Assembly: GCA_019873645.1 (NCBI GenBank)
Contig: JAIOAX010000001.1
Span: 62,001 to 126,000 of the forward strand
From: Chloroflexota bacterium
Lineage (GTDB): Bacteria > Chloroflexota > Anaerolineae > B4-G1 > SLSP01
Reading direction: 5' to 3'
Length of the DNA stretch: 64,000 nucleotides
Shown: positions 1 through 7,306 of the stretch, piece by piece
Layout of the letters: every line of letters begins with the position of its first letter
How positions within the stretch are numbered: position 1 is the stretch's first letter
Position numbers and translations under genes: made by a program
Notes under the pieces: model-generated
Databases searched by the model: none
Seen by the model: the letters and a program-made list of their open reading frames with translations, nothing else
Told to the model about the DNA's origin: nothing

Positions 1-29
1 AAAAGACACCCCTGGATTGTCCAGGGGTG
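1..29 (-). terminator. Intrinsic terminator, minus strand
   Basis: Positions 7-16 and 20-29 form a perfect 10-bp stem (cacccctgga / tccaggggtg) with a 3-nt loop. On the minus strand the stem is followed by a T-rich run (complement of aaaaga at 1-6). It lies 28 bp beyond the stop codon of the small membrane-protein gene, so it very likely ends that transcript. Confidence 0.85.
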
Positions 30-56
30 CACAACTCAATCGGAACAAGTGCGCCA

Positions 57-311
57 TCAAGCCTGTTTAGGGGACTGCTCATCGGCAGGAGGGGCCGCTT
101 TGCTCTCTCCCTCTTCCTCGTCTTCCCAGCCGATGATCCACACGGCCAGCCCGGCCACAGCGATCGTCGCGACAATCAAAGCAACCCACTGTCCGGCCAA
201 AAGCCCTACATCGCGCGCCGACCAGACCAGAATGGCGACCATGCCGATAGAAAGCACAATCCAGGATGTCCACTGAGGGTGGGCATTCACAAACTGTTTG
301 ACCTTATCCAT
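57..311 (-). CDS. Small two-helix membrane protein of unknown function
   Basis: An 84-residue protein that begins MDKVKQFVNAHPQW. It has two hydrophobic helices, roughly residues 14-33 and 39-60 (WTSWIVLSIGMVAILVW and WVALIVATIAVAGLAVWIIGW), followed by an acidic then polar tail (GWEDEEEGES...). The ATG at 311 is preferred over longer in-frame starts because aaggaga (318-324) stands about 7 nt upstream. The gene ends at a clear terminator at 1-29, so it is probably monocistronic. The family was not recognised. The short loop and charged cytoplasmic tail suggest a small inner-membrane accessory protein, but no function can be assigned. Confidence 0.75.
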   Translation of the reverse strand: MDKVKQFVNAHPQWTSWIVLSIGMVAILVWSARDVGLLAGQWVALIVATIAVAGLAVWIIGWEDEEEGESKAAPPADEQSPKQA

Positions 312-439
312 AAATTGTCTCCTTGAAAAACGTTGGAACGTTGACACGTCAGCACATTGAAACGGTTTATAGTAGCGAACATTAAAAATCTGTTCAAATC
401 CATTTAATCCGTTGACAAGCCACAACTTGCTGCAATCGC

Positions 440-934
440 TTATATAGGCCGACGCACCAGTTCTTCACGGATTTGTCGGACCGTCACTTCGGTTGCCAAA
501 GGATTCCACTCCAAAGCCGTTTCACGCCAGGGCTTGGGCAACTCTGTCACTTTCTTTTGTGCATATCCAAGTCCACGCCAGTAATCAAGCAGCGCCTGGC
601 TCGGCTGTGCGGGGAGGAAAAGAATCACCGCTTCGGCCTGGAGAAGTTCACCCTCTTTCTCCATAGCACTGACAAGCGCACGCCCCAACGCCATACGGTC
701 TATCCCGGGGGCGATCAGAAAATCGGTCACACAGATGACCAGGTTTTCAACGCGCCACCCGATCAAACCCACGATGCGGTCTCCCTCTTGGGCCAGCAAA
801 AAGCCGACCTGGCCGAAGCGTTCTGCGACCTCCATTTGGGTCAACAAACGCTCCGGGCGGGCGCTGTTCACGAAATTGGCAATCATTCCGGCGTCGCTCA
901 AGCGTGCTTTACGGATTTCGATTTTCATCGCCAT
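440..934 (-). CDS. GNAT-family N-acetyltransferase-like protein
   Basis: A 164-residue protein with the layout of a GNAT domain: N-terminal beta strand and helix (IEIRKARLSDAGMIANFV), a central strand pair (DRIVGLIGWRVENLVICVTDFLIAP), an acetyl-CoA loop region (GIDRMALGRALVSAMEKEG) and the C-terminal LDYWRGLGY segment typical of the fold. The usual R/QxxGxG/A signature is degenerate here (GIDRMALGRAL), so acetyl-CoA binding is probable rather than certain. Two ATGs lie two codons apart (MAMKIEI); aggaag stands about 8 nt upstream of the first. Gene order and orientation suggest it is transcribed alone. The substrate is unknown. Confidence 0.7.
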   Translation of the reverse strand: MAMKIEIRKARLSDAGMIANFVNSARPERLLTQMEVAERFGQVGFLLAQEGDRIVGLIGWRVENLVICVTDFLIAPGIDRMALGRALVSAMEKEGELLQAEAVILFLPAQPSQALLDYWRGLGYAQKKVTELPKPWRETALEWNPLATEVTVRQIREELVRRPI

Positions 935-1094
935 GGTGACTTCCTTTCACGCCATCATTTGCATGTAAAGTGTCAATATTTTATCCAATCCATATCCCAT
1001 TATACTCTTGTTTTGGAGATGTACAAAAATGAGTGGCGTTTGAGTGCATTTCAGGACGGGGGCAGGTTTTTTGCGTTTTCCCTTCTCACCCCCT

Positions 1095-1223
1095 GCCCCC
1101 GCTCTCCCCGCGTGCGGGGAGAGCGGGGGATTTCTCAAAGGGGGATTTTGCGCGGCGAAGCCGCGCAAAATCCCCCGCTATTTACCGCCTCGCTCCCTTT
1201 GGGGCGAGGCCGGGAGCGGGGGC
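1095..1223. repeat. Multi-hairpin element bounded by inverted repeats
   Basis: Outer 10-bp inverted repeats (gcccccgctc at 1095-1104, gagcgggggc at 1214-1223) enclose three further hairpins: 1101-1110/1115-1124 (10 bp), 1140-1156/1160-1176 (17 bp perfect, loop gaa) and 1187-1196/1201-1210 (10 bp with one wobble). The element occupies most of the otherwise empty 935-1410 gap between divergently transcribed genes. It resembles a MITE-like or REP-type structured element. The motif tgcatttcaggacgggg just upstream (about 1047) recurs near 20574. Confidence 0.7.
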
Positions 1224-1410
1224 GCAAAAGTACAATGTTAGCCCTTAGCCTCATCGTGGGTTCCAAAGGAGATTTACAACCAATCCAGGCGCATTATTTC
1301 AGAAGTTTATCTGACTTTTTCCCCCAAGTTGAAATGTACCCTTGCGTTTTCCGCTCTCCGGGATATAGTAGGGAGAAGCAGCATAGATTCTCTTGCAGGA
1401 TAACCGGCGC

Positions 1411-2298
1411 ATGAACACAATCCAAAATTCCCCGCCCAACGTGGTCGCGGCAGCGATGTTGTCGCATGAGCGGTTGGCGGCTTTTCTCAATCAGGTATAC
1501 ACAAATTATTATCTCCCCATCCGGCTGGATGCAGAACAATTCGTACAGATGTGCTATACTGAAGACGTTGATTTGCGGAAGTCCGTTGTCGCCCTGATTG
1601 ACGACACGCCGGTAGGGATCGCGTTGCTTGCATTGCGGGGTGTGGCGGGATGGGTCTGCGGCGTGGGCGTCCTCGAGCCCTGGCGACGACAGGGAATCGC
1701 GCGGCGGTTGATGGAGCACATCCAGGCAACGGCGCAAACGGCAGGCTTGCAGACCTTGTGGCTGGAGGTCTTAGCACAGAATGAGGCAGGATTGGCGCTA
1801 TATCAACAATTAGACTTTAGCTGGGAGCGCGATCTGCTAGTGCTCACCCTGGAACCCGGCACTTTTGATCCCCAACCGTTGCCTCCCGGTGTAGCACCGG
1901 CTTCCTCCGGCGTTGTTCTGGCGCACTACGCGGCCTTTCACGATGTACGGGCGCCCTGGCAGCGGCAATTGGCCTCGTTGCACCATCGCCAGCGCGACTT
2001 CCGCGCCCTGGCATTTTGGGAGGGCGAGCGCATGATCGGCTATGTGCTCTATCATCTGCAACACGGCAACCATGTGGTGATGGACATGGCTGTTGACCCT
2101 GAACACCCCCAACGGTTGCGCGTGGCGCGAACGCTGCTTACGGCGATGCACAGCGCCCGTCCCGACCTGGGGGGCTATACCATCAACGTCCCCGCCGACG
2201 ATCCCCTGCTCCCCGCCTTCACCGGTCTCCGTTACCGCATCTGGCAGCGCCAGCACGAACTGGTGTGGAAAGCCGCGGGGCCAGGGATTGGGGATTAG
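1411..2298 (+). CDS. Tandem GNAT acetyltransferase
   Basis: A 295-residue protein with two GNAT-like domains. The N-terminal domain (about residues 10-150) has the acetyl-CoA loop RRQGIARRL followed by the ENEAGLALYQQLDF-type motif. The C-terminal domain (about 165-290) has the same strand order (VVMDMAVDPEHPQ, LRVARTLLTAM) but a degenerate loop, so it may be structural. The ATG at 1411 has aggata 8-13 nt upstream; a TTG at 1393 is a weaker in-frame alternative. The last residues (GPGIGD) and the stop codon are read from a ggggattggggattag repeat, so the original C-terminus has probably been replaced. The substrate cannot be told from sequence. Confidence 0.8.
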   Translation: MNTIQNSPPNVVAAAMLSHERLAAFLNQVYTNYYLPIRLDAEQFVQMCYTEDVDLRKSVVALIDDTPVGIALLALRGVAGWVCGVGVLEPWRRQGIARRLMEHIQATAQTAGLQTLWLEVLAQNEAGLALYQQLDFSWERDLLVLTLEPGTFDPQPLPPGVAPASSGVVLAHYAAFHDVRAPWQRQLASLHHRQRDFRALAFWEGERMIGYVLYHLQHGNHVVMDMAVDPEHPQRLRVARTLLTAMHSARPDLGGYTINVPADDPLLPAFTGLRYRIWQRQHELVWKAAGPGIGD

Positions 2299-2330
2299 TG
2301 ACTGGGGATTGGGGATTAGTAACTGAGGAT
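2284..2330. repeat. Low-complexity cassette (ggggattagt type) at gene 3' end
   Basis: A tandem of gggattggggattagtgact-like units. It is the reverse complement of the aatccccaatccctaatcc blocks seen inside aroB and aroQ. It supplies the last codons and the stop codon of the upstream GNAT gene. The rest of the gap to 2412 has no other visible structure. Confidence 0.75.
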
Positions 2331-2412
2331 GGGTAGCTGGTAAGCGGAGAGAGAAGACAGTTTGCCTTCACAATTCCCACATACTTCTTACTCCATATCA
2401 AAGAGGTCTTGA

Positions 2413-3831
2413 ATGTCCGACAACCCGAAAACGCTATCCGATACTCCTTCCGGCGCGAATTGTCCGAGCTGCGGGCGCTTTGTGGGGCCTTACGCGACGT
2501 GCCCGTATTGCGGCGCGAAACTCGGCGGGCGCATCTCCGTGCGCGTGGTCAAGATCGCGGCGCTCCTCCTGGCGACGGTAGGACTGTTCGCGCTGTGGTG
2601 GCTGGCGCGCCGCACGGACATCCCCACCGTCTCTGCCGCCGACGCGCTGGGCACGATGAACATGGCCTACGTGCGCATCCATGGCCGTGTGACGCGCAGC
2701 CTGAGCTACGATCCCGCCAGCGGCTACCTGGCATTCTGGCTGGACGACGGCACCGGCGAAGTGCGTGTCTCCTCATACCGCGATGTGACGCAGGCGCTGC
2801 TGGCGGCGGGAAAGGTTCCCGCGCTGGGCGATGAGGTCACTGTTGCCGGAACGTTGCGCATCCGCGAGGATTTTGTCGCGCTCACGCTCAACGTGCCCGA
2901 ACATCTCACATTGGCGCGCCCGGAGCCGGTGACGCTGCAAGCAAATGCGATCACGCCGTTGGACGTTGGTCTGCGCGTGCGCATCGTCGGCGAAGTCCGT
3001 CAGGTGCGCACGCCCTACGAGGGGATGACGCTCATCACCGTGCGCGATGACTCCGGCGAGATCGCCGTCGCCGTCGATGAGACGGTGACAACGCTGACCG
3101 GCGCGCTGCCGGAGATCGTCGAAGGGCAGGGGATTGATGTGGTCGGGGCGGTGAGTTTGTACAAGGATACGCCGCAACTTGTCCCGGCCTCCGTGGCGGA
3201 CATTGTGCTTTCCGCCGCGCCGCCGGCCGCCGCTGCGCTCCCCGTGACCAACCTGAGTGAGGCGCAGAACGCCGAATTGGGAAGCTGGCTGCGCCTCCAG
3301 GGCCGGGTCGTGCTGATGGAGGGCTTCAAGGGTGGGATGAAGGCGACGCTCGACGACGGCACCGGGCAGATTATGGTGGTATTGTGGAATAATGTCTACA
3401 CCGCGCTAGAAAATCCATTTGCCGTTGATGTGGGCGCGGACATCGTGGTGGAAGGGGAACTCGGCGTCTACCAGGAAGAGCTGCAAATTGTGCCTGAACG
3501 CCCATCTGACATCACCATCGTCGCGCCGGCGCCGGAAATCCCGTGGGTAGCCATAGATGCCTTGAAAGCTGCCGACGCCGGGCGTGTCATCCGGCTGCGC
3601 GGCGTCCTGGGTACGCCGGAGGGTTTCTCGGCGGGTGTGAAGGTGCCACTGGACGATGGCAGCGGCGTCATCACCGTTCTGCTGTGGACCAACATCCTGA
3701 CCCAACTCGACCCACAGCCCACCGCGGGCCAGGCCGTCGAAGTCATCGGCGTCATCCAGGAATATCGTGGCGACCTGGAAATCGTTCCCCGCTCCCCGCT
3801 GGATTGGCGCGTGGGAATGGGTAATCGGTGA
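2413..3831 (+). CDS. Membrane-anchored zinc-ribbon protein with tandem OB-fold domains
   Basis: A 472-residue protein. Residues about 14-35 form a zinc ribbon (CPSCGRF...CPYCGAKL). One hydrophobic helix follows at about 45-65 (KIAALLLATVGLFALWWLA). The rest is four repeats of about 95 residues with the tRNA_anti/OB-fold pattern, each containing a DDGTG or DDGSG turn (LDDGTGEVRV, RDDSGEIAV, LDDGTGQIMVVLWN, LDDGSGVITVLLWT) and ending in an EV-rich strand. OB folds of this type bind nucleic acid or oligosaccharide; here they would sit outside the membrane if the ribbon is cytoplasmic. A modest RBS (gagg) precedes the start. The final codons (GMGNR) merge into a gtaatcggt repeat. The gene is probably co-transcribed with the permease at 3929. 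Confidence 0.75.
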   Translation: MSDNPKTLSDTPSGANCPSCGRFVGPYATCPYCGAKLGGRISVRVVKIAALLLATVGLFALWWLARRTDIPTVSAADALGTMNMAYVRIHGRVTRSLSYDPASGYLAFWLDDGTGEVRVSSYRDVTQALLAAGKVPALGDEVTVAGTLRIREDFVALTLNVPEHLTLARPEPVTLQANAITPLDVGLRVRIVGEVRQVRTPYEGMTLITVRDDSGEIAVAVDETVTTLTGALPEIVEGQGIDVVGAVSLYKDTPQLVPASVADIVLSAAPPAAAALPVTNLSEAQNAELGSWLRLQGRVVLMEGFKGGMKATLDDGTGQIMVVLWNNVYTALENPFAVDVGADIVVEGELGVYQEELQIVPERPSDITIVAPAPEIPWVAIDALKAADAGRVIRLRGVLGTPEGFSAGVKVPLDDGSGVITVLLWTNILTQLDPQPTAGQAVEVIGVIQEYRGDLEIVPRSPLDWRVGMGNR

Positions 3832-3928
3832 TCGCTAACTGGTAATTCGCTATTCGTAATTCGCTCATTCGCTGATTCGCTCATTCGCTGATTCGCTCAT
3901 TCGCTGATTCGCTCATTCTTTGATTCTT
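3832..3928. repeat. 8-bp unit cassette between genes, touching a start codon
   Basis: gctgattc and gctcattc units tandemly repeated, preceded by a taattcgctattcg block. The cassette runs from the stop codon of the OB-fold gene to the ATG at 3929 of the permease gene and fills the whole intergenic space, leaving no room for a normal Shine-Dalgarno sequence. Confidence 0.9.
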
Positions 3929-5242
3929 ATGTTTGAACTCATTCTTTGGACACTCGCAGGTACCCTTTTGGCGTCGTTGCTGGCGATTGTGCCGGCGCTG
4001 CACATCTACAACGTGGCGGGCTTCATCCTGCTGGCCAGTGGGACGCTTGCCGCGTGGATGAACCCGGAGCAGATGGCGTTCCTGTTCCTCGGCCTCATCA
4101 CCGGCTATGCGATGCTGAACACGATTTCCAGCATCTTCCTCTCTGTGCCCGACGACAGCACCGTCTTCATCGTTCTGCCGGGACAAAAGTACTTGCTGCA
4201 ACGGCGCGGCTACGAAGCCGTCGTCCTCACCGGCATCGGCGGATTGGGCGGGCTGGCGGTGTTGGCGCTGCTCGCGCCAGTCGCCTCGCGCATCCTGCCG
4301 CCGATCCGCGAAATTCTGCGCCCGCACATGGCGTGGATTCTGTGGACGGTCATCGCCTACATGCTGCTTTCCGAGTGGCCCAAAGGCACTGACCGCGCGC
4401 CCGCCGGGTGGAAACGCTGGTGGGACGGGTGGCGTTCGCTCACGGCGGGCCTGGCGACGTTCCTGCTCTCCGGCTTGCTCGGCTTTGTGATGATGTACCG
4501 TTCGCTCGTGCCGACGGAAGTGGCTTACCAGAACTTGCTACCCGCGTTCGTCGGCCTCTTCGCCGTGCCGTGGGTGATCCAGAACCTCATGGCGCGCGTC
4601 GAGTTGCCGCCGCAGCACATCGCCCGCACCGTGGATGCGCCGTTCAGCGCGATCTTCCAGGGGACGGCGGCGGGCGTGCTCGGTGGGATGTTTGCCGCTT
4701 TCTTCCCGGTGATTACCGGCGGCATTGGCGGCTTCCTGGCCGGGCACGCGACGGCACAGCGCGACGAGCGCGCGTTCGTCATCTCGCAGGGGGCATCGAA
4801 GGTCGTCTATTACGTGGGCGGCTTCCTGCTCTTCTTCGTGCCGGGGCTGCACCTCACACGCGGCGGGATGGCGTGGATGGTGAGCACGCAGTACAGCACC
4901 TACACGCCCGATCGCTACTACTGGGCGACGGCGGCAGTGCTGGCAGCGGGTGTTCTGGCGTTTTTCCTCTCCCTGGGATTGACGCGCCTGGCGATTGCCC
5001 TGACGGCGCGCGTCAGCTATCGCCTCATCAGCTTCGTCACGCTGGCGATTCTGCTCGTGGTGGTGTTCACGATGACCGGGTGGGGCGGGTTGGCGGTCTG
5101 CGCCGTCGCCACCGGTATCGGCCTCATCCCCGTGCTGTGGGGATCGCGCCGGATGAACGCGATGGGCGTGCTGCTGTTGCCCATCGCGTTGAACATGGCC
5201 GGCGTGGGTGACGTCGTGGCGGGGTGGCTGGGACTGTTGTGA
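3929..5242 (+). CDS. TctA-like integral membrane protein (COG1784/DUF112 type)
   Basis: A 437-residue polytopic membrane protein with about 10-12 hydrophobic helices. It resembles the large membrane subunit of tripartite tricarboxylate transporters, especially the stand-alone COG1784 group. Visible family features are the small-residue-rich segment PVITGGIGGFLAGHATAQRD, the N-terminal LASLLAIVPALHIYN segment and the GLIPVLWGSRRMNAMGVLLLPI C-terminal region. No TctB or periplasmic TctC partner gene is adjacent, consistent with the stand-alone group, whose substrate is not known. The ATG at 3929 is directly preceded by the low-complexity cassette, so no clear ribosome binding site is visible. 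Coupling to the OB-fold gene upstream is plausible. Confidence 0.75.
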   Translation: MFELILWTLAGTLLASLLAIVPALHIYNVAGFILLASGTLAAWMNPEQMAFLFLGLITGYAMLNTISSIFLSVPDDSTVFIVLPGQKYLLQRRGYEAVVLTGIGGLGGLAVLALLAPVASRILPPIREILRPHMAWILWTVIAYMLLSEWPKGTDRAPAGWKRWWDGWRSLTAGLATFLLSGLLGFVMMYRSLVPTEVAYQNLLPAFVGLFAVPWVIQNLMARVELPPQHIARTVDAPFSAIFQGTAAGVLGGMFAAFFPVITGGIGGFLAGHATAQRDERAFVISQGASKVVYYVGGFLLFFVPGLHLTRGGMAWMVSTQYSTYTPDRYYWATAAVLAAGVLAFFLSLGLTRLAIALTARVSYRLISFVTLAILLVVVFTMTGWGGLAVCAVATGIGLIPVLWGSRRMNAMGVLLLPIALNMAGVGDVVAGWLGLL

Positions 5243-5251
5243 GGCCGTTTA

Positions 5252-7069
5252 TTACCGCTCCGCCGCCGGATCGTAGACGCTGAGCAGGCCATACCCGCCG
5301 ACCCAGATGCGGCCTCGTGAGTCTGCGGCCAGGACGGTAAGGGGGCCTCCCCAATGCTCATCTCTGAGACGCCAAAACTCGCAATTTTCCAGGCTACAGT
5401 GGACAACGCCTCCTGACCTGAACCAGAAATCGCCATAAACATCTGTTGTGGGAGACTCAACTAACGTGTAGGTGTCAAACTTCAGGATTTCGCGCCACCC
5501 TTCATCCGCAGCATAGCGCCAAATGCCCGATTCGTAGATTCCCCATACATTGCCGGTGGCGTCAACGGTGATTTCGCTGAACTCGTATCGCCTGCCACAT
5601 CCTCCACAATCGGGCAACGGTTGCCAGTTCGTCCCGTCATAAACGAGAATGGCATCGTTGCGGTCCGCGGCGTAGAGTCTCCCGTGATGATCCTGGGCCA
5701 GATTGGCGACCTCCGGCGCGGCGACAGTGCTCCATGTCTGACCGTCAAAGCGCCAAAGGGCATAATCCCTATTTGTGAACCAGAGGGCGCCTTGATATTC
5801 AAGGACTGAGGTTTTCCGCACCCAGGGAGGATAGAGCACGTTTTCGGGAATGGGCCAACGCTGCCAGGCCTGACCGTCGAAATGCGCCACGGCGGTATCG
5901 GTATAGGCCCACAGGCTGTGTTGCTGCGGGGAGGCAACCAGGGCCCTAACGCCCTCTTCGAGAGGCATGGTCATACTTGTTCCTGTCGTCGGCTCCCATA
6001 CGCCTGAATTCTCACTGAAGTGAAAAAGTCCCTCAGAAGTGATCGCCCAACCATTGCCATCGGCCGTGAAGGCCAACAAATCAACACGCGGATAGTCCGG
6101 CGTGGCCTTCCCGGCCGCAAGTCGGTAGGGTTTGAGGGTGTGTCCATCGCTGTAGAAGAATCCTTCTTGCGCTCCAATCCACATGCCGGTCCCAATGACT
6201 GCGACGCTACAACCATAATAGGACAGGGAGACCTGGTGCAGTAACTGGCCGTTGTAATAGATTGCCAGGAAGGGGCCATTGCGTGACCAGGACCATGTGT
6301 TGCCGTCCATATCCTTTACACTCCCTTCTGTCGGCTTATCCGAAAGGACGAGCAAGCGCCAACTGGCAGGGTCCAGATATGCGTTTTCCCATTCGACCGA
6401 CTCGGGCTTCCAATCGCCGGTAGCTGGGGGTTCCTGTCCTTGAAAACGAGAGGCATGCGGCACTCCCCGTAAGGTATAGAACAAAAACCAGAGGTTGCCG
6501 TCTGCATCGAGGGCAAAGCTACTAACCGACGTATTGGTATAGATGGCTTTCCACCCCACACTTTTCGAATGACGTACCAGCCCATGCTGACCTGCGGCCC
6601 ATAGCTGCCCCTGGTCATCCACTGCCAGCCGATACACACGGTCTAGCGCTACGTCGGGCGAAGTACCGGTGCTGGAAAATAGCTCGTACTCCAGGCTATC
6701 TGGGTTTAGCCGGATCATGCCTTCCTCTGTGGCGATCCACAGCCACTGTCCATCATAGGCCAGGGAATAGACAGACACTTGTTGGCTGGAATGGCTCCAG
6801 TAATGTCGCCAGCCCGCATCGTCATCTCGCCGGATAATGGATGCAATGGAAACAGGGAGTGGACGCGAGGAAGGCGTTTTTCCTATGCCAGCGGGTACAG
6901 CGACGCTGGGCGTTACAGCAGGCGTAAAGTCAGGTGTAGCGTATAGAACCATTGGCGTCGCGGGTGGCGGCGTTTTGATGGATAAAAGTGCACATCCCAT
7001 CAGCACTATAGCAGCGCCGATGCCCGGTAAAAGCACCAGGCAGAGTATCGTAAATCTGTTTTTCTTCAT
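5252..7069 (-). CDS. Lipoprotein with beta-propeller (sensor-like) domain, copy 1
   Basis: A 605-residue protein. The N-terminus is a lipoprotein signal (MKKNRFTILCLVLLPG...) with lipobox LMGC, so it is probably anchored outside the cytoplasmic membrane. A proline/threonine-rich stretch (about 30-70) leads into a domain rich in Reg_prop-like blades: repeated 'LWxATxxGLxR' and 'DxxGxLWxxGxxGLVR' motifs (WLWIATEEGMIRLN, GQLWAAGQHGLVRH, GRIWVGGYGLLSVYDP). Such propellers are known from extracytoplasmic sensor domains; no kinase or DNA-binding domain is attached here. It ends in GLLSVYDPAAER, nearly identical to the neighbouring paralogue. RBS ggagga lies upstream of the ATG. It is convergent with the permease gene only 9 bp away. 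Confidence 0.8.
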   Translation of the reverse strand: MKKNRFTILCLVLLPGIGAAIVLMGCALLSIKTPPPATPMVLYATPDFTPAVTPSVAVPAGIGKTPSSRPLPVSIASIIRRDDDAGWRHYWSHSSQQVSVYSLAYDGQWLWIATEEGMIRLNPDSLEYELFSSTGTSPDVALDRVYRLAVDDQGQLWAAGQHGLVRHSKSVGWKAIYTNTSVSSFALDADGNLWFLFYTLRGVPHASRFQGQEPPATGDWKPESVEWENAYLDPASWRLLVLSDKPTEGSVKDMDGNTWSWSRNGPFLAIYYNGQLLHQVSLSYYGCSVAVIGTGMWIGAQEGFFYSDGHTLKPYRLAAGKATPDYPRVDLLAFTADGNGWAITSEGLFHFSENSGVWEPTTGTSMTMPLEEGVRALVASPQQHSLWAYTDTAVAHFDGQAWQRWPIPENVLYPPWVRKTSVLEYQGALWFTNRDYALWRFDGQTWSTVAAPEVANLAQDHHGRLYAADRNDAILVYDGTNWQPLPDCGGCGRRYEFSEITVDATGNVWGIYESGIWRYAADEGWREILKFDTYTLVESPTTDVYGDFWFRSGGVVHCSLENCEFWRLRDEHWGGPLTVLAADSRGRIWVGGYGLLSVYDPAAER

Positions 7070-7151
7070 CTTTACAATCCTCCTCGGTACATTTCAAGAT
7101 GAGAGCGACCTCGCAGGTGGCGCAGTCAGAGGCCGGACACAGTGAGAACAT

Positions 7152-7237
7152 AACCGGGCGCTGCTCAGGCCGGTCTCCAGACCGCGCCTGCGCAGCGACT
7201 GATCCCGCAGTGGCACGGTCGAGACCGGATACAGCGA
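7152..7237. repeat. Dispersed 85-bp repeat, copy A
   Basis: Lies between the two propeller lipoprotein genes. Its reverse complement matches 20701-20788 over about 85 bp with only scattered mismatches. It contains the near-palindrome cggtctccagaccg. The remaining sequence of the 7070-7306 gap shows a second partial copy of the ccggacacagtgag end (about 7132) but no gene. Confidence 0.75.
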
Positions 7238-7306
7238 GATCCGCCCTGGAGTTGAAAGGTACCTGCGCCGGCTTGAGTCTTGCGCTCCTGCGGAGGGCCG
7301 GCAGCC

